64,000 nt of DNA from Streptomyces pacificus (lineage in GTDB: Bacteria > Actinomycetota > Actinomycetes > Streptomycetales > Streptomycetaceae): the NCBI RefSeq assembly GCF_011766325.1, contig NZ_BLLG01000006.1, positions 292,169 through 356,168 on the forward strand, read 5' to 3'. Below the pieces are notes generated by a model that searched no databases, was not told where the DNA came from, and worked only from the letters and a program-made list of their open reading frames with translations. A program made the position numbers and the translations under genes. How positions within the stretch are numbered: the stretch's first letter is position 1; each line of letters opens with the position of its first letter. This document shows, in pieces, positions 1-8,030 of this stretch.

Positions 1-39
1 TGGGAGACCGTCACTGGGTTCGTCGAGGAGCTCCGCGGG

Positions 40-534
40 ATGGCTGCTCGCGGCCTGGGGCTCTTCATCGGCTGCCGCACAGCGCTCTGTGCGCGTGGCG
101 AGTGGACGAGCAAGGCTTCCGAGCGCGGGTGGGAGAAGCAGGGGGACGTCTGGCTGTGCCCGCAGTGCGCGGCGAATGCTGCCGACCGTGCCGACTTCCT
201 GGCCAAGCTGGCCCTCGAGCAGGCGCCGGCCGTCGGTGAGGTCGGCCAGGGGCTCCGGGTGGTGGCCGTGGAAGAGAGCCGCGCGAGCCGGGCCATCGCC
301 CACTTCAGTGGGCAGCCCGACCTCGAGTCCACGGAGACTCACGGGCCGGACAAGGTGACCTTCACCATCCGACCGCGCACGGTCGAGGAGTGGAACTGGT
401 GGGTCGCGAAGCTCGCCGTGCCCGTCGACACGATCACCCACCGGGGCAACGGCGTGGCCACCGCCCGCGGCACGTGGTCTGGCGCGACCGTCCACCTGCT
501 CGTTCGCGACATGCCGACGGGCGGTGCCCGATGA
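40..534 (+). CDS. Hypothetical early phage protein
   Basis: This 164-residue protein is not recognised. The ATG has a GAGGAG ribosome site six bases upstream, but the frame stays open to the window edge, so a longer protein cannot be excluded. Four cysteines in the first 45 residues (GCRTALC and CPQC) look like a zinc-binding module; the rest is a mixed alpha/beta segment. Its stop overlaps the next start by four bases (ATGA), so it belongs to the early operon. Confidence 0.6.
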   Translation: MAARGLGLFIGCRTALCARGEWTSKASERGWEKQGDVWLCPQCAANAADRADFLAKLALEQAPAVGEVGQGLRVVAVEESRASRAIAHFSGQPDLESTETHGPDKVTFTIRPRTVEEWNWWVAKLAVPVDTITHRGNGVATARGTWSGATVHLLVRDMPTGGAR

Positions 535-827
535 GCAGTACCGCGTACTCCCGCGCGTACCAAGGCCTGGTGAAGGGCGGCATGACCGCCGACCAGACGG
601 CCGGTCTCCTCGCCGAGCTCCGCAAGGAGACCGGCGAGGACCTGGCGGCCGGCCTCCGCGCCCACGCCAAGACGCTCCTCCGGCCCGAGCCGACGGACAC
701 GTTCGCCATCCAGCGCAAGAAGAAGATCCGGTTCGGCGCCCTGCAGCGCGCCGCCGACTGGATCGCCACCACGGCCGCCGGCCGCATCAGCCTTCCGTCC
801 CAGCGCACCCACCGGAGTAACCCGTGA
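531..827 (+). CDS. Small basic hypothetical protein
   Basis: A 98-residue basic protein translationally coupled to both neighbours: its ATGA overlaps the preceding stop, and its own stop overlaps the GTG of the ATPase gene. It is mostly predicted helix with a KKK stretch in the middle. No family is recognised. Its place just before a Sak4-like ATPase suggests a small recombination or replication partner; that is inference from position only. Confidence 0.6.
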   Translation: MSSTAYSRAYQGLVKGGMTADQTAGLLAELRKETGEDLAAGLRAHAKTLLRPEPTDTFAIQRKKKIRFGALQRAADWIATTAAGRISLPSQRTHRSNP

Positions 828-2146
828 CGACGTTCACCTTCGCCCCCGCGACCCGCGAGACGGCCAAGGCCCGCATCGCCCTCCAGGGCCCCGGCGGGTC
901 CGGCAAGACGAAGACCGCGCTCCGCATGGCCGAGCGCCTCGCGGACGGAGGCGCCATCGGAGTCGTCGACACCGAGCGCGGCTCCGCGAAGAAGTACGCC
1001 ATCGTCCCCGGCCGCCCCGACCTCGGCGGCCACGAGTTCGGCCACATGCCAATGGCCTTCTGCTCCCCCGAGAACATGATCGCGGCCGTTCGTGCCGCCG
1101 AGGAAGCCCGGATCGACGTCCTCATCGTCGACTCCTGGAGCCACTTCTGGGCGGGCAAGGGCGGGTTGCTCGCCCGCGTCGAGGAGGAGTCCAAGAAGTC
1201 GACGAACCGAGGCGGCAAGTTCACCGCCTGGGCGCCGGTCAACGACCTCGAACAGGACATGCTCGACGCCCTGTTGAACTTCCCCGGGCACGTCATCGTC
1301 ACCATGCGGACGAAGAACGACTACTCGATGGAAGGCAAGACGGTCACGAAGGTCGGCGTGAAGACCGTCCAGCGCGATGGTGCTGAGTACGAGTTCGACG
1401 TCGTGATCGACATGATCGAGGGCACTGGCACGGTCACCAAGACGCGGTACGAGCCGCTCTACAACGCCAGCGTGCACCACCCCGGCGAGGACTTCGCGGA
1501 GGTGATCCTGGAGCAGCTCGGCCAGGGCGTGGACCCGGTGCAGGCGATCGTGGACGAACTGACCGCCGAGGGCCTGACGTACGAGCGCGCGCTGGAGCTG
1601 TACGGACAGGCCGACGCCCGGCGTCTCCTCGGCGTCGACCTCCTGCACCCGAAGACCGGCGGGCCCTCGAAGCTCGGGGACGTCATCAAGGAGTACGGAC
1701 AGGCCGTCAAGCCCACCGCGGCCCCGGCCCCGACGGCAGCCTCCGGCGGCGAGGAGTACACCGGTCCGACGGCGCACTCCATGGCGGACGCCGAGGCGTC
1801 GGCCCCGGCCGTGCGGCGCACGGCTCCGCCGGCCGCCGAGCCGGACCCGGGCCCAGTGCCGGTGAGCGCTCCGCAGATGCGGATGATGCACGCCTGCTTC
1901 AGCAAGGTCGGCCTCGGCGCGAAGGAGGACCGCGCGAAGCGGCTCCACGCCACCGCCCTCATCATCGGCCGGCCGATCGGCTCCGCGAACGAGCTGACCT
2001 TCGACGAGGCCAAGACGCTCCTCGACACCCTCACGGCCTTCGGTGACCGCGAGACCCCCGTCGCCGACTTCGACGAGATGGTCTGGGGACTGGAGGACGA
2101 CGCCGCCCGGCTGAGGGCCGAAGCCTCCCAGGCCGACGCCGCCTGA
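824..2146 (+). CDS. AAA_24 / Sak4-like phage ATPase
   Basis: A 440-residue P-loop NTPase. Walker A is GPGGSGKT at residues 22-29, followed by VVDTERGSAKKYA, the DTE-type motif of AAA_24 phage nucleotide-binding proteins; LIVDSW at 100-105 gives the Walker B aspartate D103. These RecA-core ATPases of the Sak4 group work with single-strand-binding protein in phage recombination and replication. The N-terminal 230 residues form the ATPase, then comes a proline/alanine-rich linker and a helical tail. The GTG start is set by a GTGA overlap with the upstream stop. A phage ssb gene further down the operon supports the role. The ATPase fold is sure; the annealing role is inferred. Confidence 0.85.
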   Translation: MTTFTFAPATRETAKARIALQGPGGSGKTKTALRMAERLADGGAIGVVDTERGSAKKYAIVPGRPDLGGHEFGHMPMAFCSPENMIAAVRAAEEARIDVLIVDSWSHFWAGKGGLLARVEEESKKSTNRGGKFTAWAPVNDLEQDMLDALLNFPGHVIVTMRTKNDYSMEGKTVTKVGVKTVQRDGAEYEFDVVIDMIEGTGTVTKTRYEPLYNASVHHPGEDFAEVILEQLGQGVDPVQAIVDELTAEGLTYERALELYGQADARRLLGVDLLHPKTGGPSKLGDVIKEYGQAVKPTAAPAPTAASGGEEYTGPTAHSMADAEASAPAVRRTAPPAAEPDPGPVPVSAPQMRMMHACFSKVGLGAKEDRAKRLHATALIIGRPIGSANELTFDEAKTLLDTLTAFGDRETPVADFDEMVWGLEDDAARLRAEASQADAA

Positions 2147-2160
2147 TCCACCACTGACCG

Positions 2161-2192
2161 CGGGCCCCGCCGCCGACTCCCGGCGGGGCCCG
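2161..2192 (+). terminator. 12-bp perfect hairpin after the ATPase gene
   Basis: Perfect inverted arms CGGGCCCCGCCG and CGGCGGGGCCCG are separated by eight bases, 14 bases after the ATPase stop. There is no T tract, as is common for actinobacterial hairpin terminators. Because more early genes follow, it may only attenuate transcription. Confidence 0.55.
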
Positions 2193-2218
2193 CACCCCCA
2201 GAGAGGAGGTGCACCACA

Positions 2219-2587
2219 GTGGTGGACCCCAACACCAACACCATGGCCTTGTACCTGTGCTCATGGCTGCACGACCCGCAGAACCCGACGCCCTTCCTGG
2301 AAGAGGTTCGCGAGACCGTCTCAAGCGCCCGCGAGACCTTTGCCCGCCGGGGCATGACGATCGACGACAGCCTGCGCAAGTCGTACGAGGAGCGCGTCGC
2401 CGAGCACGGCCTGGACCAGGAACTGCTCACGTGGGCCGCGCGCGCGGCTGCGGCTATGGAAGGCAGCTCGTTGCCGCGCGACCCGGAGCACCGTGACGCG
2501 CTAAGCCCGTACTCGTACCGCGGCTTCCAGCTCACGTACGGAGATCTCGAAGAGATCTACGGCGCTGACCTCCCCGACGGGAGCTGA
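2219..2587 (+). CDS. Hypothetical acidic protein
   Basis: A 122-residue protein of unknown function. Start GTG was chosen because a strong GAGAGGAGGT ribosome site lies just upstream. The sequence is largely helical (LEEVRETVSSARETF), with an acidic C-terminus. It sits five bases before the helicase gene and is probably co-transcribed with it. Confidence 0.65.
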   Translation: MVDPNTNTMALYLCSWLHDPQNPTPFLEEVRETVSSARETFARRGMTIDDSLRKSYEERVAEHGLDQELLTWAARAAAAMEGSSLPRDPEHRDALSPYSYRGFQLTYGDLEEIYGADLPDGS

Positions 2588-2591
2588 CGGC

Positions 2592-4067
2592 ATGGTGAAC
2601 CCCACTCCCGAACAGACCGACGCCATCGACTCCTACGGAGACGGCCTCGACCTCGTCCTCCAGGCCGGAGCCGGGTGCGGCAAGAGCGCCACCCTCAAGA
2701 TGATCGCCCGCTCCGACCCGCGGCGCCGGATGACGTACGTCGCCTACAACCGCTCGATCGCCGCCGACGCCTCGCGGTCGTTCCCGTCCACAGTGCTGTG
2801 CAAGACGGGCCACGGCCTGGCCTTCGACCAGCGGTACGGCGCGCGGCTCCAGCGGCCGCGGCAGACCGCGCACGAGGCCGCGCAGGCCCTCGACATCCGC
2901 AGCGTCCTCAAAATCATCGGCGCCACCCCGGCGATCCCGACGGACCTCGGGTTCCCGAAGCCGATGACCTCGAAGATCATCATGCGGTGCGCGCTCGACA
3001 CCGTGGCCCGCTGGTGCCACAGCAGCGACACCGAGATCACCGCCCGGCACATCCCGCACTACGACGGCCTCACCGGGAAGGAGCCGCGCCAGCAGCTCGC
3101 CGCCCTGGTCCTCCCCGTCGCCCACGCCGCGTGGGGAGACCTGCTGACCAAGGACGGCGTGCTGAACCTGAGCCACGACCACTACCTGAAGATGTGGGCG
3201 CTGTCCGGCCCGCGGCTGGACACGGACGTGGTGCTCCTCGACGAAGCACAGGACACCAACGACGTGCTGTCCGCGGTGCTCCTGGCGCAGGACCACGCGC
3301 AGCGCATCGCCGTCGGCGACTCCGCACAGCAGATCTACAGCTGGCGCGGCGCGACCGACGCCCTGGCCAAGTTCGTGCGTGAGCTCGGTGCCCCCGAGCT
3401 CACCCTGTCGCAGTCCTTCCGGTTCGGTCCGGCGATCGCTGCAGAGGCGAACCTCTGGCTCCGCACGATCGACGCGCCCCTCCGCCTCACCGGCTACGAG
3501 GCATGCGACTCGTCCGTGGGCCCGGTCGACACCCCGGACGCGATCCTCTGCCGCACCAACTCCGGCGCGATGGGGATCGTCATGGAGGCCCTGGAGGCCG
3601 GCCGGAAGGTCGCCCTCGTCGGCGGGGGAGGGGACATCAAGCGCCTCGCCTGGGCCGCCGAGGCCCTCCAGGCCGGGCGCCCGACGGATCACCCCGAGTT
3701 CATGGCCTTCCCGTCCTGGGACGCGGTGCGCGAGTACGCCCACGAAGAGGACGGCTCGCTGAAGGTGCTCGTCAACCTCATCGATGAGCACGGCACGAAG
3801 CCGATCCTCTCCGCGGCCGACTCGCTGTGCTCGGAGCAGCAGGCCCAGCTCGTCGTCAGCACCGCGCACAAGGCCAAGGGCCGGGAGTGGCCGAAGGTCC
3901 GCATCCACTCGGACTTTCGGGCGCCGAAGCCCGACCAGAAGACCGGGCTGGTGATCCTGCCGAAGGAGGAAGGGCGGCTGGCGTACGTCGCGGTCACCCG
4001 GGCCCGGGAGGTCCTCGACTCCACCGCGCTGGCGTGGGTCCACAGCGTGACGGCGGTGACCGCATGA
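2592..4067 (+). CDS. UvrD/Rep-type superfamily 1 helicase
   Basis: A 491-residue ATP-dependent DNA helicase with the SF1A motifs in order: Walker A QAGAGCGKSA (residues 24-33), Walker B DEAQD (217-221), VGDSAQQIYSWRGA (motif III), SQSFRFG (motif IV), STAHKAKGREW (423 onward, motif V) and AVTRAR (motif VI, R470). It is shorter than cellular UvrD (about 720 residues) and lacks the large inserted 1B/2B regions, as is usual for phage versions. It would unwind or remodel DNA during phage replication or recombination. The neighbouring Sak4-like ATPase and the ssb gene fit that role. Confidence 0.9.
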   Translation: MVNPTPEQTDAIDSYGDGLDLVLQAGAGCGKSATLKMIARSDPRRRMTYVAYNRSIAADASRSFPSTVLCKTGHGLAFDQRYGARLQRPRQTAHEAAQALDIRSVLKIIGATPAIPTDLGFPKPMTSKIIMRCALDTVARWCHSSDTEITARHIPHYDGLTGKEPRQQLAALVLPVAHAAWGDLLTKDGVLNLSHDHYLKMWALSGPRLDTDVVLLDEAQDTNDVLSAVLLAQDHAQRIAVGDSAQQIYSWRGATDALAKFVRELGAPELTLSQSFRFGPAIAAEANLWLRTIDAPLRLTGYEACDSSVGPVDTPDAILCRTNSGAMGIVMEALEAGRKVALVGGGGDIKRLAWAAEALQAGRPTDHPEFMAFPSWDAVREYAHEEDGSLKVLVNLIDEHGTKPILSAADSLCSEQQAQLVVSTAHKAKGREWPKVRIHSDFRAPKPDQKTGLVILPKEEGRLAYVAVTRAREVLDSTALAWVHSVTAVTA

Positions 4068-4366
4068 GCACGCAGAGCCTGCTCGTCGCTGCCGGCGTCG
4101 TCATCGCTCTCTGGACCTTCGCCGCGATCGTCATCTTCCGGACCGCGGCCCGGACCACGCAGCTGGCCGACGAGGACCAGGCCGAGCAGGCGCTGTTCGC
4201 CGAGGATCACATGGTCACCTTCGAGCCGATGCGCGAGGCCTTCGCCACCGCGGTCCGCGAGACGGAGCCGGGCCGGCCGTCTGCGGAGCTCGTCGACTGC
4301 TGGGGGATCTGGCCGGACGCCCCACTCGCTCACGACCTCACCGGAGGTACCCGCGATGGCAGCTGA
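4064..4366 (+). CDS. Small membrane-anchored protein
   Basis: A 100-residue protein with one N-terminal membrane helix (about residues 5-25, VAAGVVIALWTFAAIVIF) and a hydrophilic, acidic cytoplasmic tail. The ATGA overlap with the helicase stop sets the start, and the end overlaps the WhiB-like gene by 11 bases. No family is recognised. Confidence 0.65.
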   Translation: MSTQSLLVAAGVVIALWTFAAIVIFRTAARTTQLADEDQAEQALFAEDHMVTFEPMREAFATAVRETEPGRPSAELVDCWGIWPDAPLAHDLTGGTRDGS

Positions 4367-4640
4367 CCTGACCGGCGCCCTGTGTGCCGCCCCGGGCCAG
4401 GACCTGGCCATGTGGTTCCGGGAACTGGAGGACACGGTCGACGGCCGCCGCGACACGCGGTACGCCCGTGAGACCTGTCTCCGGTGCCCGGTCCGCGTGG
4501 CCTGCCTGGACCAGCAGATGGAGATCGAGGGCCGTACCGGGGCGTCGTCCCGGCACGGGGTCTTCGGTGGCCTGTCCGGCCGCGAGCGCCGGCGGTTGTA
4601 CGAGTCCGCCAAGCGCGCGAAGGCCAGGGCCGCGGCGTGA
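4356..4640 (+). CDS. WhiB-like Fe-S transcriptional regulator
   Basis: A 94-residue Wbl protein. The four iron-sulfur cysteines are C10, C41, C44 and C50 (CLRCPVRVAC), followed by the beta-turn motif GVFGGLSGRERR (residues 68 onward) and a basic tail for DNA contact. The usual turn is G[VI]WGG; here the tryptophan is replaced by phenylalanine. Wbl proteins bind the primary sigma factor and retune host promoters. Phage-borne members such as WhiB of mycobacteriophage TM4 are known to interfere with host WhiB function and superinfection. A GGAGGT ribosome site supports this ATG. Confidence 0.9.
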   Translation: MAADLTGALCAAPGQDLAMWFRELEDTVDGRRDTRYARETCLRCPVRVACLDQQMEIEGRTGASSRHGVFGGLSGRERRRLYESAKRAKARAAA

Positions 4641-4954
4641 CCGGGCGGCCGGAGGGGACGGACGGCGCTCTCTGCGGGCACTGGATCGGCGCTGAGCGCC
4701 GGCACTGCCACTCCGTGGACGTGGTCCGCCCGTACCTCTCCGGTCTCCGGTGCCCGCTCCACACTCCGGCGGCTCTGGCCGGACGGCCGGAAACGCCGCC
4801 GGGGCCCGGGTGGCCTGCCGCCGCCTGGACCACCCCTTCCCCACAGAGCGCATCGGCGCTCTTCGACCAGCGCGCGGTCGCCTCCGGCAAGCGCCGGTCC
4901 TCCCCACACGTCTACCGCGCAGCACAACAGGCAGTACAGGAAAGGAAGTCATGA
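4637..4954 (+). CDS. Small Cys/His-rich protein
   Basis: A 105-residue protein with a GTGA overlap to the WhiB-like gene. The N-terminal half carries CGHWIGAERRHCH and CPLHTPAAL, a Cys/His pattern that probably binds one zinc ion; the rest is proline/serine-rich and then basic. This pattern is common in small proteins of actinobacterial mobile elements, but its function is not known to me. Confidence 0.6.
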   Translation: MTGRPEGTDGALCGHWIGAERRHCHSVDVVRPYLSGLRCPLHTPAALAGRPETPPGPGWPAAAWTTPSPQSASALFDQRAVASGKRRSSPHVYRAAQQAVQERKS

Positions 4955-5328
4955 CCGACCAGCACGACGCCGAGGACGAGAAGACCGTCCGACCGTTCGC
5001 CGCGTTCCTCCAGGAGCAGTCCGGCGGCCAGCTCCACGACGAGCTCTCCTCCCGGCTGCACGACCTGATCGAGGCCGTGATCGAGACCGGCAAGGCCGGC
5101 TCCCTCTCGCTGAAGGTCGACGTCAAGCCCATCGCCGGTACGGACGGCCGCACCCTCACCGTCACCGACGCCGTCACCACGAAAGTCCCGCGCATCGAGC
5201 GCCCGAAGTCGATCTTTTTCGTCACGGACGACGGCAACCTCTCCCGGACCGACCCGCGCCAGCCCGTCATCACCGGCCTTCGCGAGGTCGAGCCCACCCC
5301 CGTCAAGCAGCTCAGGAGCGCCCAGTAA
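4951..5328 (+). CDS. Hypothetical partner of the DUF2303 protein
   Basis: A 125-residue acidic protein starting in an ATGA overlap, with a good AAGGAAG ribosome site. A predicted helical N-terminus is followed by a beta-rich region (SLSLKVDVKPI, TLTVTDAVTTKVPR). It ends exactly at the start of the YfdQ/DUF2303 gene, so the two are coupled and may act together. The function is unknown. Confidence 0.65.
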   Translation: MTDQHDAEDEKTVRPFAAFLQEQSGGQLHDELSSRLHDLIEAVIETGKAGSLSLKVDVKPIAGTDGRTLTVTDAVTTKVPRIERPKSIFFVTDDGNLSRTDPRQPVITGLREVEPTPVKQLRSAQ

Positions 5329-6209
5329 TGGCCACCGGATTCAACCGCTACGACCACGGCATGCCGCCCTCCGACAAGCGGACGGAGTTCCAGGCCGTCA
5401 TCGACGTCGCCCAGCGCGCTGCGCACCCGGCCGAGCTGGAGCTCGGGAAGTTCTACACCGTCGTCCTGCCGAGCGGGCAGGTGCAGAAGATCGACCTGAC
5501 CGGCCCGGAGCACACCGGGAAGCCCGCCCGGAAGAAGGGCACGACGATCGTCCGGGACGTCGACAGCTTCCTCGCCTACTTCGACAAGCACGGCGACGAC
5601 GACAGCGAGGTCTACGCCGACGTGCAGCGGCGCACCATCACCGCGGTCCTCGACGCCCACACCGGCGACGGGGCCCGGTGGGCGGAGCACCGCGTGGAGC
5701 TCCACCTGCGGCACACCGCGGCGTGGGATGCGTGGACCGGGATCGACAACGAGCTGCTTGCGCAGGACCGGTTCGCGGAGTTCATCGAGGACAATCTGCC
5801 CGACCTGGTGGAGCCGGACAGCGCGACGATGCTGGAGCTCGCCGAGTCCTTCGAGGCCACGTCGTCGGCGGAGTTCAAGTCGTCGCAGCGGCTCGACTCC
5901 GGCGCCCGGACCTTCGCCTGGGTGGAGGAGACGAACGCGAAGGCCGGCCACCGCGGGGACATCACCATCCCGGCCTCGCTGAAGCTCGCACTGCGCCCGT
6001 TCGAAGGCTGTGAGCCGTTCGCCGTGATGGCGCGGTTCCGCTACCGGATCAAGCGGTCCGGCGACAGCGGCGCGTCGCTGCTGCTCGGGATCAAGCTCGA
6101 GCGCCCCGGCGACATTCTCGCGGCGGCCTTCGAGGACGTACGGACGGCCGTCGACAACGGCATCCCGGAGACCATCGCGGTGCTGAACGGCGCCCCGGCG
6201 TCCCGCTGA
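5328..6209 (+). CDS. YfdQ / DUF2303 family protein
   Basis: A 293-residue protein matching the YfdQ (DUF2303) family found in many temperate phages. Recognisable features are the central HTAAWDAWTGID segment, the DLVEPDSATMLELAESFEATSS stretch split by a short turn, and a C-terminal FRYRIKRSG region. The biochemical function of the family is not established; it is usually an early gene near recombination or replication genes, as here. It begins one base inside the previous stop codon. Confidence 0.8.
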   Translation: MATGFNRYDHGMPPSDKRTEFQAVIDVAQRAAHPAELELGKFYTVVLPSGQVQKIDLTGPEHTGKPARKKGTTIVRDVDSFLAYFDKHGDDDSEVYADVQRRTITAVLDAHTGDGARWAEHRVELHLRHTAAWDAWTGIDNELLAQDRFAEFIEDNLPDLVEPDSATMLELAESFEATSSAEFKSSQRLDSGARTFAWVEETNAKAGHRGDITIPASLKLALRPFEGCEPFAVMARFRYRIKRSGDSGASLLLGIKLERPGDILAAAFEDVRTAVDNGIPETIAVLNGAPASR

Positions 6210-6276
6210 TGCACCCCCTTGCGCGGCCGGTCGGCTCCGGCCGGCCGCGCCATCCCCACCCAAGAGACGAGGGCGT

Positions 6277-7320
6277 GTGAGCACTGAGGCCATGACCTGG
6301 GCGATGGACAACGCCCCGATGCTGCGGACCGACAAGGGTCGGCCCGACAGTACGGCGCGGCATGTCCTCCAGGTCCTGGCCGAGCACGCCCGGCCGGATG
6401 GCTCCAACAGCCACCCGTCGAATCTGCGGATCCGGTACCGGACCGGGTACGACGAGCGGACGGTGCAGCGGGCGCTCCGTCGCCTGGAGCAGGGCGGGCT
6501 CATCCGGAGGCAGGGCACCGTCCAGGGCCGGCCGAAGTGGAAGCTCCAGATGCACCTGCGGCGGCCGGAGTTCGACTGGGCGGAGCTGGAGGCGGAGGCG
6601 GAGGACGCGAAGAAGCAGGCTGCGGAGCGTCAGCGTCGGTCGCGGGCGAAGCGCGTCACGCCGTCTGACGACGTGACTGTCACGCATGGAGAGTCCGTGA
6701 CTGTCACACACTCTGACGACGTGACAGAGGGGGATGTCACGCACTCAGAGTCCGTGAGTCACGCACTCCAAGTGCGTGATGTCACGCACTCTGCGTCCGA
6801 ATGTCACGCACTCAGTGCCCCCCTAACCACCAACAACCACCAGAACAACCACCAGGAACCGTTCCCGGGTCCCGCCGACGCCTCCGCGACCGCCGCCACA
6901 CCCACCCCCGGTGACACACGAGACGCACCAGACGACGAGCCCGTAGACGGCGAGGTCCTCGAGGAGACCGAGCACCAGGAGCCGGAGCCCATCACCGCTC
7001 AGACGATCGTCGGCGAGTGGCTGGACCGCTGCACCGTCCGCCCCCCGTCCACCGTCATCGGCCAGATGGCCAAGCAGATCCGCGTGCTCCTCGAGGAAGA
7101 CCGGATCGACCCCGACTGGGTCCGCCGCGGCATCGCTCAGTGGATGAGCCGAGACCTCCACCCCTCGACGCTCCCGTCCGTCGTCAACGGCGTCATGAAC
7201 CGCACCACCAACTCCGCCCCGCAGCACACCCCGCCGGCCGACGGCTCCTCCGTCTTCGACCGAGCCCGCGCCCGCGCCGCCGCCCGAGCCACCCAGCGCC
7301 AGGAAGGACAGACCCCGTGA
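6277..7320 (+). CDS. Replication initiator-like wHTH protein
   Basis: A 347-residue protein with an N-terminal winged helix-turn-helix (about residues 25-85, with LRIRYRTGYDERTVQRALRR as recognition region), as in phage replication initiators and O-like proteins. A basic KKQAAERQRRSRAKR stretch follows. Residues about 127-180 are an odd T/S/H-rich repeat whose DNA is an iteron array (separate entry). The C-terminal 90 residues form a second helical domain that could contact a helicase loader. The GTG start follows a 67-base gap after the DUF2303 gene. The initiator role is inferred from the domain, the embedded repeats and the next gene. Confidence 0.75.
   Translation: MSTEAMTWAMDNAPMLRTDKGRPDSTARHVLQVLAEHARPDGSNSHPSNLRIRYRTGYDERTVQRALRRLEQGGLIRRQGTVQGRPKWKLQMHLRRPEFDWAELEAEAEDAKKQAAERQRRSRAKRVTPSDDVTVTHGESVTVTHSDDVTEGDVTHSESVSHALQVRDVTHSASECHALSAPLTTNNHQNNHQEPFPGPADASATAATPTPGDTRDAPDDEPVDGEVLEETEHQEPEPITAQTIVGEWLDRCTVRPPSTVIGQMAKQIRVLLEEDRIDPDWVRRGIAQWMSRDLHPSTLPSVVNGVMNRTTNSAPQHTPPADGSSVFDRARARAAARATQRQEGQTP
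6655..6813 (+). repeat. Seven-copy iteron array (candidate phage replication origin)
   Basis: Copies of GTCACGCACTC, exact or nearly so, start at 6655, 6679, 6703, 6736, 6758, 6781 and 6803. Most steps are 22-24 bases, about two helix turns; one step is 33. GTGAC/GTGAG half-sites in the opposite direction lie between copies, and GTCACGCACT pairs with AGTGCGTGAT around 6769. The array sits inside the initiator gene, like the O-binding iterons of lambda. A strand-biased CCA/CAA-rich stretch follows at 6822-6862 and could be the unwinding region. Confidence 0.7.
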
Positions 7321-8030
7321 CCGAAGAAGAAGCGATCCAGATCGCCGAGTACGTCGCCGCCGCCTGCCCCGCGCAGCGCTTCAACGAGTACACCCCCGAC
7401 GTCTGGGGCGAACTCCTCGCCCCCTACACCGTCGACGAGGCCCGCTCCGCCGCCATCGCCGTAGCCCGCCGCCAGACCTTCGTCAGCCCCGCCGAGATCA
7501 TCACCGAGATCCGCGACCGCCGCGCCGAACGCATCTCCGCCGCGAACCTCGTCTACGACGGCAACCCGCTGGAGACCGGCGCCCAATCCGCAACCAGCCT
7601 CCGCGCCCTCCTCGCCGCGGCCGCCGACGGCCACACACCCCCGCAGAGCATCCGCACCTCCCTCGGCACCACCGAACGCCCCGCTCTCCCCGCTGGCACC
7701 CCGACAACCGGCCGGGCCGCCGCGGTCCTCGCCGCCGTCGGCCAGGCCGTACCGCGCACCCGCGACGGCGTCGTCAACCCCCGCGCAGTCGCCTGCCGCC
7801 GCTGCTCCGCCCTCCCCGGCACCAGCTGCACCACCAACGGCCGCCGCCGGGCCGACGTCCACCCCGCCCGCCTCGACGACGCCCGCCTCATCGCCGCCGG
7901 CCTCCCGCCGATCGACCCCGACGCGGCACTCCTCGAGGAGACGCGCATCCGCGAGGCCTCCGCGGCCGCCCTCGCCAAGCAGCCCGCCACCGCCGACGCC
8001 GACGACCAGGACGAGGACGACAACCGATGA
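7317..8030 (+). CDS. Putative helicase loader with C-terminal zinc motif
   Basis: A 237-residue protein coupled by GTGA to the initiator gene. Its first 70 residues (EEEAIQIAEYVAAAC, YTPDVWGELLAPYTVDEA, FVSPAEIITEI) resemble the N-terminal helical bundle of the G39P-type helicase loader/inhibitor family. The middle is a flexible A/T/P linker. The C-terminal part holds ACRRCSALPGTSC and then a His-Arg pair, a zinc motif shared with the gene two positions downstream. Initiator plus loader next to an origin is the classic lambda O-P layout. The loader assignment rests on remembered family features and position. Confidence 0.6.
   Translation: MTEEEAIQIAEYVAAACPAQRFNEYTPDVWGELLAPYTVDEARSAAIAVARRQTFVSPAEIITEIRDRRAERISAANLVYDGNPLETGAQSATSLRALLAAAADGHTPPQSIRTSLGTTERPALPAGTPTTGRAAAVLAAVGQAVPRTRDGVVNPRAVACRRCSALPGTSCTTNGRRRADVHPARLDDARLIAAGLPPIDPDAALLEETRIREASAAALAKQPATADADDQDEDDNR

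Noticed and set aside
2532..4043. Minus-strand 503-codon frame opposite the helicase
   Set aside because: All SF1 helicase motifs are on the plus strand; the opposite frame has no domain-like pattern.
4338..6518. Very long minus-strand open frame (726 codons) across the WhiB and DUF2303 region
   Set aside because: It is a shadow of high-GC genes on the plus strand: low-complexity R/P/G-rich peptide, no ribosome site, and the plus-strand genes have clear motifs and couplings.
6655..6813. Repeats considered as a CRISPR array
   Set aside because: Repeats are only about 11 bases with 11-13 base gaps, lie inside a gene, and the gaps also contain inverted half-sites; no cas genes are present.
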